A stretch of DNA of 64,000 bases from Bacteroidota bacterium (GCA_009773165.1 WOUZ01000004.1:224086-288085), one strand, 5' to 3'; positions 55,456 to 64,000 are shown, counted from the stretch's first letter. The notes: generated by a model from the letters alone, not told the origin. Program-made: numbers and translations.

Positions 55456-55480
55456 TAAACCACAAGCAAAATAACTACAA

Positions 55481-56746
55481 ATGAATAACCCTTTGAGATC
55501 AAATTACAAAGCACTGACACTTCAACTTCTACTGATTTACATGATGATACTACCAGCTTCCTGCCAAAAGTCGGATCCCGTTCCTTCTATTACTTCTCCG
55601 GTTTACCGGTCTTTTGAAAGCATAAAGGCGTTTAATACAACATGGGATTCGCTCCTGCTCATATCTGATTCAGTGGTCAGAAAACAGCAAATGAGCAACT
55701 TATGGGATTCACTTAAACTAAACAAGCAGCTACCTTTCAGGATCGATGATACCGTTGTATTCATGTATAACGGAACTTCGCAGCCATTATGGGCAGGCGA
55801 CTTCAATGGCTGGGGATCAGAAACACTCAACTGGTCGGGTAAACAATTGGGTAAAAGTCCTTATTGGTGGCTCAAAAAACATTTTCCTGATGATGCCCGT
55901 TTGGATTACAAACTGGTTTTGGGAAGTAACTGGATACTTGACCCTTCAAATAATGAAGTTCAGTACAGTGGTTTTGGGCCAAACTCCGTTTTGAAAATGC
56001 CCAAATGGATTTTTCCGGAGGAAACCATCAGGCAGGAAGGTGTACTGAAAGGTACATTGTCTGAAAATCAACAGATTCAAAGCAATTCATCAAATTTAAA
56101 TTACAAAGTCAATTATCGGGTATATCTGCCATATAACTATGCCAGTGTTGCCAATTGTCCTGTAATTTATGTTACAGACGGGCATGAATATTCCGATGAC
56201 AGGCTTGGTGCAATGTTGATTGTTCTTGACAATTTAATTTTTACCGGAAAAATTGAACCTGTCATTGCAGTTTTTATCGATCCCCGCGACCCGGTGTCAG
56301 GAACAAACCGCAGGATGAGCGAATACAGGGCTAATCTAAAATTTGCAAATTTTGTGTCAGATGAACTTGTGCCACAAATAGATATGACCTTTAAAACCAA
56401 CCCTGATGCATCTAAGCGTGCAATACTAGGAACTTCACTAGGAGGATGGAATTCAGCGTTTTTTGGATTAACCCGATCGGATAAATTTCAACTGATAGGA
56501 ATACATTCCCCTGCTTTTGATGAGGCAATCCTTCGAAATTTCCAAAGTGCTGACAAACTCCCGCTAAAGGTATACATGAGTACCGGGACAATCTTTGATA
56601 CGCAAGCAAGGGCGCGTCAGATGCGGGACATTTTAACTGGAAAAGCCTATCCACTGAAGTATAAAGAAGTGAATGAAGGCCATTCGTGGGGCAACTGGAG
56701 AGCATTAATTGACGAACCTCTTCTTTTTTTTTACGGCACCAATTAA
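55481..56746 (+). CDS. Esterase lipoprotein (enterochelin-esterase-like, with N-terminal CBM48-like region)
   Basis: A 421-residue predicted lipoprotein (lipobox ILPASC, Cys about 28). Residues about 85-150 (VFMYNGTSQPLWAGDFNGWG, YWWLKKHF, DYKLVLGSNWILDP) resemble the beta-sandwich of CBM48/E-set domains. The rest is a PF00756-type esterase: VIYVTDGHEYSDD, catalytic Ser in ILGTSLGGWNS, Asp in the STGTIFDT region and His in NEGHSWGNWR. This is the arrangement of Fes/IroE-like and acetylxylan-type esterases. It is probably anchored in the outer membrane or periplasm. Substrate unknown. It precedes the ABC permease gene by about 50 bases. Confidence 0.85.
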   Translation: MNNPLRSNYKALTLQLLLIYMMILPASCQKSDPVPSITSPVYRSFESIKAFNTTWDSLLLISDSVVRKQQMSNLWDSLKLNKQLPFRIDDTVVFMYNGTSQPLWAGDFNGWGSETLNWSGKQLGKSPYWWLKKHFPDDARLDYKLVLGSNWILDPSNNEVQYSGFGPNSVLKMPKWIFPEETIRQEGVLKGTLSENQQIQSNSSNLNYKVNYRVYLPYNYASVANCPVIYVTDGHEYSDDRLGAMLIVLDNLIFTGKIEPVIAVFIDPRDPVSGTNRRMSEYRANLKFANFVSDELVPQIDMTFKTNPDASKRAILGTSLGGWNSAFFGLTRSDKFQLIGIHSPAFDEAILRNFQSADKLPLKVYMSTGTIFDTQARARQMRDILTGKAYPLKYKEVNEGHSWGNWRALIDEPLLFFYGTN

Positions 56747-56795
56747 CTGACATAAAGCAATTTACACATTTTTAAACCATATTTCAAGTGATTCG

Positions 56796-57599
56796 ATGAA
56801 ACGGTACCTCATAATTAAGAACCATCTTGCGTATTCAGGATTTATGGTTGCCGGTGCATTATTTTTACTGTTTCTTGCAGCACCATTAGGGAATCTCTTA
56901 TTGTCAACCTCGATTCCCAGACTGTTCGAAACCCTTGAAGATGAGCAGGTAAACAAAAGTATCGTCCTTTCACTTAGCATGGCAGCTGTTGCAACCTTAG
57001 CCTCGGCACTTCTGATTATTCCCTTTGCATGGCTGATGGTTCGGCAGACAAGCCGTTGGAAGCATATCATATCCGGCTTGATTGACCTACCCATGATGAT
57101 ACCCCATTCGGCAGCAGGAATTGCATTGCTGGGTGTTGTCAACCGCGAAAGTTTTGTTGGGAAAATAGCTTCCGGATTTGGCCTTGATTTTGTTGACCGA
57201 CCGGCAGGGATAGCTATTGCAATGGCATTTGTGAGTGTACCCTATCTTTACAACGCAGCCTATCATGCCTTTTCTTCTGTTCCTCGTAAGATGGAGTTAG
57301 CTGCAGCCAATTTAGGTGCAAAGCCCTCAAAAGTATTTTTCAGCATAAGTCTACCCCTTTCCCGAAAAGGGATCCTGAATGGCATGGTAATGATGTTTGC
57401 ACGGGGCATGAGTGAATTTGGCGCTGTTATCATTCTGGCATACAACCCTTTCACAACACCAGTGTTAATTTTTGACCGGTTCAACGCTTTTGGACTTCGA
57501 AACGCACAAGCTATTTCAGCCTTGTTTATTCTGATAAGTCTGACGGTTTTTATACTACTTCGGATACTTTCAAAACCAGAGGAAGATGTTAGAAATTAA
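56796..57599 (+). CDS. ABC transporter permease, molybdate/tungstate/sulfate type
   Basis: A 267-residue inner-membrane permease with about six helices. The EAA-type coupling loop reads EL-AAANLGAKPSKVFFSISLPLSRKGILNGM. FARGMSEFGAVIIL is typical of ModB/WtpB/CysU permeases. It pairs with the ATPase gene downstream, overlapping it by 14 bases. No periplasmic oxyanion-binding protein gene (modA/wtpA) lies in the neighbourhood, so the substrate is inferred from family resemblance only: molybdate or tungstate most likely, sulfate possible. Confidence 0.88.
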   Translation: MKRYLIIKNHLAYSGFMVAGALFLLFLAAPLGNLLLSTSIPRLFETLEDEQVNKSIVLSLSMAAVATLASALLIIPFAWLMVRQTSRWKHIISGLIDLPMMIPHSAAGIALLGVVNRESFVGKIASGFGLDFVDRPAGIAIAMAFVSVPYLYNAAYHAFSSVPRKMELAAANLGAKPSKVFFSISLPLSRKGILNGMVMMFARGMSEFGAVIILAYNPFTTPVLIFDRFNAFGLRNAQAISALFILISLTVFILLRILSKPEEDVRN

Positions 57600-58641
57600 A
57601 GCTATTGAAAAACATTTTTCAGGTTTCTCGCTTGGCCCTGTTCAATTGCGAATAGGTAAGGGAGAGCATTATGTGTTGCTGGGTCCAAGTGGATCAGGGA
57701 AATCGCTGTTACTTGAACTTATTGCAGGATTTCAGTTTCCTGACAAAGGTGAGATTATACTTAACGGAAAGGATATCACGCATTTACAGGCTCATAAGCG
57801 TTCAATGGCTTTTGTTTTTCAAAAACCAGCCTTGTTTCCACATCTTACAAATTTTGATAATATCGCCTATTCACTTCATCTGCAACGAATTAACAAATCC
57901 GAAGTTCGAAAAATTGTTCTTGAGTTAAGCGAAAGGTTTCATATTGATCATCTTCTTGATGATAAACCGGCGCGGCTTTCGGGTGGTGAAGCACAGCGGG
58001 TGTCGCTGGCAAGAGCTTTGGCGATGCGGCCAGCTTTTTTACTGCTCGATGAGCCGCTCTCATCACTCGATGTGCAACTTAAAAAGGAACTAAGGCAATA
58101 CCTGATCGATTTAAACCATCAAGGTCTTACAATGCTACATGTCACGCATGATTTTGAAGAAGCAATCAGGTTTGCTGATGCCTCATCAATAATTTTTGAA
58201 GGTAAAATAATTCAGTCGGGCAAACCTTCCGAACTCTACAAAACGCCTGCAAACTCTTTTGTAGCTGAAATGGCAGGACATAAAAACTTTTTTACCGGCA
58301 AGCTTTTACCTTCAAAAAATGATGAATTACGTACAGCTGATTTAGGAGGTGTTCTGATAAAACTCTACAGCGATTCTGCAGCTGAGGGAGGCATTTTTGT
58401 TGTTGATGAGCATCAGATTATCTTACAGACAGAAGCTTCAGTTACAAGTGCGCAGAACATCTTTAAAGGGATAGTGCAGCAAGTTACCTATCTTCAGAAA
58501 GGAGTTGAAGTGGAATTAAATATTGGCATTCAGTTGTTTACATATATTACCCGCGATTCAGCCAAAAAGTTAAATTTAGTACCAGGACAAGAAATCTTTG
58601 CTTCTTTCAAAGCATCAGCAGTGAGATTCCTCGAACATTGA
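57586..58641 (+). CDS. ABC transporter ATP-binding protein, molybdate/tungstate type (ModC/WtpC-like)
   Basis: A 351-residue ATPase. Walker A GPSGSGKS (about 33-40), Q-loop FVFQKPALFPHLT, signature LSGGEAQRVSLARAL, Walker B LLLDEPLSSLD and the switch His in HVTHDFEEA are intact. The C-terminal 120 residues include a TOBE-like domain (KGIVQQVTYLQKGVEVELNIGIQLFTYITRDSAKKL) that binds oxyanion in ModC relatives and can inhibit the transporter when the metal is plentiful. Encoded with a matching permease. No binding protein or regulator (modE) is adjacent. Confidence 0.9.
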   Translation: MLEIKAIEKHFSGFSLGPVQLRIGKGEHYVLLGPSGSGKSLLLELIAGFQFPDKGEIILNGKDITHLQAHKRSMAFVFQKPALFPHLTNFDNIAYSLHLQRINKSEVRKIVLELSERFHIDHLLDDKPARLSGGEAQRVSLARALAMRPAFLLLDEPLSSLDVQLKKELRQYLIDLNHQGLTMLHVTHDFEEAIRFADASSIIFEGKIIQSGKPSELYKTPANSFVAEMAGHKNFFTGKLLPSKNDELRTADLGGVLIKLYSDSAAEGGIFVVDEHQIILQTEASVTSAQNIFKGIVQQVTYLQKGVEVELNIGIQLFTYITRDSAKKLNLVPGQEIFASFKASAVRFLEH

Positions 58642-58703
58642 TGAGTGAATGTAGAAAATGTTTAATTTTGACCTAAATTAACACGTTATAAATCACAGAT
58701 TAT

Positions 58704-59141
58704 ATGTATACTGCACTATTAAAAAGTCACTCGGGTCTTCGCTGGGTGTTGCTCTTCAGCTTCATCAGCTCGATCATCATTTTATTTCGCGCCTCAAAAA
58801 AGGGAACCAGTATTAAAGCCGTTAAGCCTTATGTTTTAATAACACTTATCGTTACGCATGTTCAATTTATTATAGGTTTGGCGCTTTATTTCACCAGTCC
58901 GAAAGTTATTTTTGCCGGCACTGCCATGAAAGACAGCGTTCAGCGTTTCTTTCTCGTTGAGCACATCAGCCTGATGTTGATTGCTATAATCCTTGTTACG
59001 ATTGGTTACAGCAAATGGAAAAAAGCAACTCAGGCGTCAAAAGCAATGAAAAGTCTGTTCAATTATTACCTCATAGCCCTGATATTGATTCTTGTTTCGA
59101 TACCATGGCCTTTTAGAATTGCAGGTTCGGCCTGGTTTTAA
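58704..59141 (+). CDS. Four-helix membrane protein (cytochrome b-like, unassigned)
   Basis: A 145-residue protein with four predicted membrane helices (about 13-30, 45-65, 85-103 and 122-140). His9 (KSHSGLRW) and His86 (FLVEHISLMLI), together with a helix-end His (THVQFIIG), could act as haem ligands, and relatives in Bacteroidota are often labelled cytochrome b-like. There is no direct proof of haem binding here. It starts 62 bases after the ABC ATPase gene and precedes another small membrane protein, so it may belong to either unit. Confidence 0.75.
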   Translation: MYTALLKSHSGLRWVLLFSFISSIIILFRASKKGTSIKAVKPYVLITLIVTHVQFIIGLALYFTSPKVIFAGTAMKDSVQRFFLVEHISLMLIAIILVTIGYSKWKKATQASKAMKSLFNYYLIALILILVSIPWPFRIAGSAWF

Positions 59142-59179
59142 GTTTTTAACGCAACTATTTTTCAAACAACAAATACACT

Positions 59180-59464
59180 ATGGAACAGCATTATGGTTTT
59201 TTAAAAAACATGTTGATTCTTATCACCATTGGCATCTGGGTTATTGTGCTCCAAAATGCAGGACTTTTACCTCAGTTGAGGCCAACAAAAATCTCCGCTG
59301 ATCAGCCTATTGCGATCAAAGGATTGGTGGAAGTTGAAAATACTGTATTTATCAAAGGGCAGGTTGACGCCAACCTTGAAAGCATTAACGGTCACAACAA
59401 GTTTTACAAAGATCCGCGTACCGGCGATTATTACGTAATTCCGGTGACTGATCCTTATGAATAG
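59180..59464 (+). CDS. Small single-pass membrane protein of unknown function
   Basis: A 94-residue protein with one hydrophobic helix (about residues 9-29, LILITIGIWVIVLQNAGLL) and a short C-terminal domain (ADQPIAIKGLVEVENTVFIKGQVDANLESING) that looks like a beta-strand pair. I do not recognise a family. Its 3' end overlaps the start of the TPR-HTH regulator gene by 8 bases, so the two are translationally coupled and may act together. Confidence 0.75.
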   Translation: MEQHYGFLKNMLILITIGIWVIVLQNAGLLPQLRPTKISADQPIAIKGLVEVENTVFIKGQVDANLESINGHNKFYKDPRTGDYYVIPVTDPYE

Positions 59465-61256
59465 CCTTAAACGATATCTTTTTTTCTTTCTTTTTGTTTC
59501 TGGTATTTTATTGCCAGAAGCAAAAGGAGAGGTTAGTGCCAGGAAAACTGACAGCTTGATTTCACAACTTTCAGGCATGGAAGATGGTGAGAAAAAGATT
59601 CAGTTGCTCAATGAACTGGCATTACTTTATCGCGAGTCGGATCCCGACAAAGCACTGATATACAGCCGTCAGGCTTTATCAATGGCAACACAGTTGCAAT
59701 CCATTTCTTCCTGCGCTGTCACCAACAAAATGATGGGTGAGATTTTTGAGATCAAACACAATTATCAGCCATCGATCAATTATTATCTCATCAGCATCAA
59801 ACATTATAAGACCCTTGGTGACAAAAATGAGCTGGCTTTGCTTTACAACAAACTTGGGCATATTTACATCACCAACCATTACGATTATGATCAGGGGATG
59901 GTTTATTTTAATCAAGCGCTTGAGAACGCCGAAAGTGTTGGAAACAGCAAGGAGATGGCAACTTCCTACAATTCGATAGGTGGGATTTATTACTACCAAA
60001 ACGACCTCGACAAGGCAAATATTTATTTCCGGGATGCACTGAAAATTCGTGAGGAGATAGGTGACGAAAGTGGAATCGCCGCCTCTTTAAATAATATTGG
60101 TGAAATCCACCGGCTAAAAGGCGATTTCAATAAGGCGTTGGATTTTTATAATCAGGCCATAAAAATTAATGAAACTATCCGCCATAAACACTATCTATCA
60201 ATCAATTATCTCAACATGGGATTGATTTTCTCGACAAAAGGTGATCCTGTTAAAGCAAAAAACTATTTCCTGAAAAGCATTGATTTAAACATACAGAGTC
60301 GTGACACAGCTTCCGTAATAAGCGGAATGATCGAATTAGGAAAGCACTACAACAAGCAGCTTGATTTTGACGCTTCATTGCAAACTTTTGCTGAGGCTTT
60401 GGAACTAGCTATAAAATACAACGATTTGAATGGGCAAAAAGATGCGAGCTACGGCCTGAGTATTGCCTACGATGGCAAAGGAGACACCCGAAAAGCCTTT
60501 GAAAAGTTTAAACAATATAATGCTTTACACGACTCGCTTTTTGCCAAAACGAAAGCCGATCAATTGGATGAATTGCACTCGCGTTTTGCACTTAACCTCA
60601 AGGAGAAGGAAATTGAACTGAAAAACAATGAAATTGCCTTATTGCAACGCGAGCAGAAGATATTCCATTTCAGACAGTTACTCTTGTTTTTGTCGTTATT
60701 TCTTGTAATAATAATCACCATTCTGGTGTACTCAAACCTTCAGTCGAAACATAAGAAAAACAAGCTTTTAATGGAGCAGGAAGCCGCTCTTAGTAAGGCG
60801 AAACATGAGCTCATGGAGATAGAATTAAAAAACAAAACCCATGATTTGACGAATGTTGCCCTGCATCTTGTTGAAAAGAACAAGTTCCTTCACGAGTTGA
60901 AATCTGAATTGAAGAGTTTACGCAATGCACCTGTGGAACAGCGCGAAGAACGCATCAAAGAGTTGGCAATCAACGTGCAACAAAATATCAATTTACAAAA
61001 GGATCTCGACGATTTTCAATCACATATCAACGAGGTGAACACAGCTTTTTACAGGAAACTGAAAGCCCGTTTTCCAGGACTGACAAAAAATGAGGAGCAT
61101 TTGTGTGCGATGCTTCGCCTTAATTTATCGTCGAAAGAAATTGCTGCATTGAATAATATCTCGCTTCGGGCTGTTGAAATGGGTCGCTACCGGCTTCGTA
61201 AAAAATTCGATATCCCTACCACCTACTCCATTTCCGATTTTCTGCAGGAACTATAA
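59457..61256 (+). CDS. Transmembrane TPR protein with LuxR-like HTH
   Basis: A 599-residue one-component regulator candidate. A signal-like N-terminus (about 1-24) is followed by at least six TPR units in residues 45-370 (AIKINETIRHKHYLSINYLNMGLIFSTKGDPVKAKNYF is one region), a membrane helix (about 405-425, QLLLFLSLFLVIIITILVYS), a coiled coil, and a C-terminal LuxR/GerE-like helix-turn-helix (LTKNEEHLCAMLRLNLSSKEIAALNNIS, about 545-590). Periplasmic TPRs would sense a signal and the cytoplasmic HTH would bind DNA. This layout is common in Bacteroidota but its targets are rarely known. Coupled to the small membrane protein gene before it. Confidence 0.85.
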   Translation: MNSLKRYLFFFLFVSGILLPEAKGEVSARKTDSLISQLSGMEDGEKKIQLLNELALLYRESDPDKALIYSRQALSMATQLQSISSCAVTNKMMGEIFEIKHNYQPSINYYLISIKHYKTLGDKNELALLYNKLGHIYITNHYDYDQGMVYFNQALENAESVGNSKEMATSYNSIGGIYYYQNDLDKANIYFRDALKIREEIGDESGIAASLNNIGEIHRLKGDFNKALDFYNQAIKINETIRHKHYLSINYLNMGLIFSTKGDPVKAKNYFLKSIDLNIQSRDTASVISGMIELGKHYNKQLDFDASLQTFAEALELAIKYNDLNGQKDASYGLSIAYDGKGDTRKAFEKFKQYNALHDSLFAKTKADQLDELHSRFALNLKEKEIELKNNEIALLQREQKIFHFRQLLLFLSLFLVIIITILVYSNLQSKHKKNKLLMEQEAALSKAKHELMEIELKNKTHDLTNVALHLVEKNKFLHELKSELKSLRNAPVEQREERIKELAINVQQNINLQKDLDDFQSHINEVNTAFYRKLKARFPGLTKNEEHLCAMLRLNLSSKEIAALNNISLRAVEMGRYRLRKKFDIPTTYSISDFLQEL

Positions 61257-61280
61257 AAAAGCAGGCCTAAACCTGCTTTC
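61255..61280 (-). terminator. Intrinsic terminator after the YebC gene
   Basis: AAAGCAGG and CCTGCTTT form an 8-bp stem around CCTAAA. On the minus strand it is followed by TTTTTTATAG. It is just past the YebC stop and overlaps the last bases of the convergent regulator gene. Confidence 0.75.
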
Positions 61281-61303
61281 CTATGTATCACCAGCGTTTG
61301 TGA

Positions 61304-62014
61304 TCAGGCAATATTGGTATAAACAGCCTGAACATCATCATCTTCCTCAATTTTATCCAGCATCTTCTCGATGTCAACTTTTTGATCATCAGAAAAATTT
61401 ACCGGACTATTTGGGAAACGCTGAAGACCTGATTTTACGATCTCCAGACCTTTTTCTTCGATAGCTGAATGCAACAACCCATAATTGGCATAATCGGCAT
61501 AAAGGAAAATGATATCTTCAACAAGTTCTATCTCTTCGAGGCCGCCGTCAATCAATTCAAGCTCAAGCTCTTCCACATCGACACCATCTTTGGCTTTGCA
61601 TTCAAACACAGCTTTGCGCGAAAACATAAACTCCAATGAACCAATAGGCACAAAAGAACCACCTGATTTATTGAAATACGATTTAACGTTGGCAACAGTA
61701 CGGGTTGTGTTATCGGTAGCGCATTCGACATACACCAACACTCCATGAGGACCTTTACCTTCGTATACCACCTCCACCATTGTCTCGGCATCCTTTCCGG
61801 CGGCTCTTTTGATCGCATTGTCAATGTTTTCCTTAGGCATATTTTCAGCCTTGGCATTTAATATTGCATTGCGTAATCGGGGATTCATTTCCGGATCAGG
61901 GCCACCTTCTTTTGCTGCAATCATAATCAGTTTTCCCAGTTTCGGGAACACCTTCGACATTTTGTCCCAACGTTTTTCTTTCGCCGCGCGGCGATATTCA
62001 AATGCTCTGCCCAT
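61304..62014 (-). CDS. YebC/PmpR-family regulator or translation factor
   Basis: A 236-residue YebC/TACO1 protein. [50 protein letters not shown] and [13 protein letters not shown] at the N-terminus, [24 protein letters not shown] and the F-x-R block MFSRKAVFE follow the family order. The usual start GHSKWANI is replaced by MGRAFEY, which is the form seen in Bacteroidota. Members act as DNA-binding regulators or ease ribosome stalling at proline-rich stretches. It is a single-gene unit with its own terminator and -7 box. Confidence 0.94.
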   Translation of the reverse strand: MGRAFEYRRAAKEKRWDKMSKVFPKLGKLIMIAAKEGGPDPEMNPRLRNAILNAKAENMPKENIDNAIKRAAGKDAETMVEVVYEGKGPHGVLVYVECATDNTTRTVANVKSYFNKSGGSFVPIGSLEFMFSRKAVFECKAKDGVDVEELELELIDGGLEEIELVEDIIFLYADYANYGLLHSAIEEKGLEIVKSGLQRFPNSPVNFSDDQKVDIEKMLDKIEEDDDVQAVYTNIA

Positions 62015-62065
62015 ACAATGATCTATTTCCTGTCAATTAAAAATGATTCTGTAAAAATAAGTTTG

Positions 62066-62073
62066 CAAATTTA
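62066..62073 (-). promoter_or_regulatory. Predicted -7 box for the YebC gene
   Basis: TAAATTTG followed by C on the minus strand, an exact TAnnTTTG, about 52 bases upstream of the start. No clear -33 partner. Confidence 0.4.
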
Positions 62074-62154
62074 CACAAAGCCACTGTTATATCATAACCT
62101 GAGTGAAAAATCTCATCATATAAATCATTCTTACGCAAATGAGGACACAAAAGC

Positions 62155-62185
62155 TTGTGCTTAAGACCTGAAAATTGCATCTTTG
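62155..62185 (+). promoter_or_regulatory. Predicted promoter for rmuC
   Basis: TTG, 20 bases, CATCTTTG followed by CA: one mismatch to TAnnTTTG with ideal spacing. It ends 28 bases before the ATG at 62214 and overlaps the track's longer start (62175), which argues against that start. Confidence 0.55.
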
Positions 62186-62213
62186 CATACCTAATATTCT
62201 AACCCTCCAAATT

Positions 62214-63833
62214 ATGGAAATAATCATTCTTTTTCTGATCGTGCTGCTCCTTGCCATCAGTATTGTTTTAGGAATCACCATTTTGAGACTTGTCAGGCAA
62301 GCAAATCAAAATCAGGAAACAAACTCAAAATTTGAGTACCTGGAAAGGAGTTTGCTGCGGTTGGAAGGTGCGTTTAAAGATGACTTCAGAAATAACAGGG
62401 AAGAACTTGGAAAAAGTTTCAGCAGCTTTCAACAAAATTTCCTTGATACACTGCGTGAAATTTCGCTGAGCCAACGCGAAGAGTTAAAAAATATTCAGGA
62501 GATTAACCGAAGCATTTTAGCCGAGCTTAATAAGACCATTGAAGAGAAACTTACGCGCCTGACCGACAAAAGTGAGTTAAACAACAAAGAAAACCGCAAA
62601 GAGTTAAGTCGTAACTTATTGATGATCAATGATCAAATAAAATTGAAACTCGACGACAACGCACTTGCACTTAAAGCACAAAACGACACAAATCTTCAGC
62701 AGCTCGAGCTCATACAATCAAAACTCGATCAGAAACTGACACATCTGGCAGAACAGTTTCAGCGCAATACTGCCGACATTCGTGATAACTTACAGCAGTC
62801 CTTGCGTGAGTTTCAGGTTTCGTTTACCAACAACGTAAAAGATTTCAACAACCTTCAGATACAAAAATTCGCCGACCTCGAAAAGAAGCAGACAGAACTT
62901 GTTTCAATGACAGAGCTGAAGCTCGAGAAAATGCGTGAAACTGTTGATGAGAAACTTCAAAAGACACTTGAAGCCCGTCTGGGTCAATCGTTTGAGCTTG
63001 TTAGCAAGCAACTCGAGAGTGTGCAAAAAGGTTTGGGCGAGATGCAAAGTCTGGCAAGCGATGTTGGTGGATTGAAGCGCGTTCTGTCAAATGTAAAAAC
63101 GCGTGGTGTGATGGGAGAAATACAGTTAGGCAATATTCTGGAACAGATACTCGCTCCTGAACAATATGAAACGAACGTAAAAACGAAGCGTTCGAGTGCT
63201 GATCATGTTGAGTTTGCCATCAAGCTACCGGGACGAGACGACAACAATCAATCTGTTTATCTACCTATCGATGCTAAATTTCCACAGGAGGCTTACCATT
63301 TGCTTCAGATAGCCTATGACGAAGCTAATCCGGCCAAGGTTGAAGAGTCGACAAAATCACTGGCAGTTTCCATCACACGTTTTGCAAAAGACATCAATGA
63401 AAAGTACCTCGACCCGCCTTTCACAACCGATTTTGCGATCATGTTTTTACCTATCGAAGGCTTATATGCTGAGGTAGTGCGTAATACCGACCTTATTGAG
63501 CAGCTGCAGCGAAAATATAAGATCATTGTGACAGGCCCAACTACGCTGGCAGCTATTTTAAACAGCCTTCAGATGGGCTTTAAAACACTGGCCATTCAAA
63601 AGCGCAGCAGTGAGGTGTGGCAGATTTTAGGTGCAGTTAAAAATGAGTTCAGTAAGTTTGGCGGCATCCTGGAGAAAGCCCGCAAAAAAATTGATGAAGC
63701 CAGTAACGACATCGACAATCTGGTGGGAACACGCACACGTGCTATCGAGCGGCGTTTGCGACAGGTACAGGAATTGCCTTCAGCAGAAACAGGATTGTTA
63801 TTTGAAAATGAGGCAATTGAAGAGGATGAATAA
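62214..63833 (+). CDS. rmuC: DNA recombination protein RmuC
   Basis: A 539-residue RmuC. N-terminal membrane helix (about 1-22, MEIIILFLIVLLLAISIVLG), then a long coiled coil to about residue 270, then the RmuC nuclease-fold domain with GVMGEIQLGNILEQIL, YLPIDAKFPQEAYHLL and FLPIEGLYAEVVR, where the PD-(D/E)xK-like Asp-x-Lys occurs in IDAKFP. RmuC limits recombination at inverted repeats. The track start at 62175 is replaced by the ATG at 62214 because the promoter lies in between. Single gene on the plus strand. Confidence 0.95.
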   Translation: MEIIILFLIVLLLAISIVLGITILRLVRQANQNQETNSKFEYLERSLLRLEGAFKDDFRNNREELGKSFSSFQQNFLDTLREISLSQREELKNIQEINRSILAELNKTIEEKLTRLTDKSELNNKENRKELSRNLLMINDQIKLKLDDNALALKAQNDTNLQQLELIQSKLDQKLTHLAEQFQRNTADIRDNLQQSLREFQVSFTNNVKDFNNLQIQKFADLEKKQTELVSMTELKLEKMRETVDEKLQKTLEARLGQSFELVSKQLESVQKGLGEMQSLASDVGGLKRVLSNVKTRGVMGEIQLGNILEQILAPEQYETNVKTKRSSADHVEFAIKLPGRDDNNQSVYLPIDAKFPQEAYHLLQIAYDEANPAKVEESTKSLAVSITRFAKDINEKYLDPPFTTDFAIMFLPIEGLYAEVVRNTDLIEQLQRKYKIIVTGPTTLAAILNSLQMGFKTLAIQKRSSEVWQILGAVKNEFSKFGGILEKARKKIDEASNDIDNLVGTRTRAIERRLRQVQELPSAETGLLFENEAIEEDE

Positions 63834-63888
63834 GTATTAAAACTTAATCATCCTGCAAAAGAGTTAAAGAAATTTTTGAAGTCGTTCT

Positions 63889-64000
63889 TTATTCAGGCAC
63901 TTCGTACAGATTGTCATCATTGCGGTAGCCCTGCTCGTCGCTATACCAATCGGCATATTCAGTGCCACCGCTTTGAGCCCATGCAGCAAATTTCAGGTAA
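63889..64000 (-). CDS. C-terminal end of a LruC-domain (DUF4842-type) protein, cut by the window
   Basis: The last 37 codons of a minus-strand gene whose 5' part lies beyond the window. The translation ends with FAAWAQSGGTEYADWY and YRNDDNLYEVPE before the stop at 63889-63891. WAxSGGTxYxDWY near the extreme C-terminus is the closing pattern of LruC-domain/DUF4842 proteins, which are exported surface proteins in Bacteroidota. Too short for the ORF track. The stop is 55 bases from the rmuC stop, convergent. Confidence 0.7.
   Translation of the reverse strand, partial: YLKFAAWAQSGGTEYADWYSDEQGYRNDDNLYEVPE

Overview
The window comes from a Bacteroidota chromosome, most likely a member of the Bacteroidales or a close relative; I cannot name a genus. 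Support comes from the -7 box TAnnTTTG upstream of many genes (TTG-N20-TACTTTTG at mnmE is the cleanest), A-rich leaders without strong Shine-Dalgarno sites, and family content: a type IX secretion (T9SS) C-terminal sorting domain, a PorV/PorQ-like protein, DUF3078, a LruC-type tail, DUF2807, an archaeal-type prolyl-tRNA synthetase, a split transketolase and SLC45-type MFS. Base composition looks even (about 40% GC by eye). I see no phage, transposase, integrase, CRISPR array, rRNA or tRNA.

Layout. 0.1-4.9 kb (minus strand): PrsW-type membrane protease, ECF sigma factor, membrane-anchored anti-sigma-like protein, then two tandem paralogous membrane-anchored proteins of unknown function. 5.4-10.9 kb (minus): sugar-nucleotide block with UDP-glucose dehydrogenase, UDP-glucuronate decarboxylase, RfbD-type reductase, a GxxExxY-family protein and a phosphohexomutase. 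11-12 kb: a DUF3078 protein. 12.2-24 kb (plus): metallophosphoesterase, guaB, three SurA/PpiC-type periplasmic folding proteins in a row, a MoxR ATPase, a MacA-like adaptor with a MacB-like permease lacking the ATPase, and a 2-Cys peroxiredoxin. 24-29.4 kb: PAP2 phosphatase, mazG, a PagL-like deacylase, a DUF2807 lipoprotein, proS. 29.4-36 kb: a Tyr/Gly- and Ser/Gly-rich lipoprotein, a FadL-like porin, a TPR protein, a zinc-ribbon coiled-coil protein and a Nif3-like protein. 36.2-39.9 kb: lpxK, purine nucleoside phosphorylase and lpxH, overlapping or tightly packed, then an FAD oxidoreductase. 39.9-50.8 kb: gapA, an ABC-F protein, mnmE, a T9SS-tagged esterase, an SRPBCC protein, an MFS transporter, a redoxin-fold protein, aroK and split transketolase. 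51.7-64 kb: DUF2461 protein, a PorV-like plus helix-hairpin-helix beta-barrel pair, an esterase lipoprotein, a molybdate/tungstate-type ABC permease and ATPase, small membrane proteins, a transmembrane TPR-HTH regulator, YebC, RmuC and the 3' end of a LruC-domain gene cut by the window edge.

Functional themes are envelope biogenesis (lipid A kinase, LpxH and PagL-like deacylase; sugar nucleotides; periplasmic chaperones; outer-membrane proteins) and housekeeping (guaB, proS, gapA, mnmE, transketolase, aroK). Most genes are ordinary for the phylum.

The most unusual item is the 1-kb gene-free stretch at 50.8-51.7 kb. It carries three copies of a roughly 100-nt element. Each copy has a long hairpin whose upper stem changes sequence between copies but stays paired, a constant A-rich loop, a constant 14-nt palindrome and a constant CA-rich tail. 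That pattern points to a structured RNA, or to DNA acting as a folded single strand. I could not match it to any family I know.
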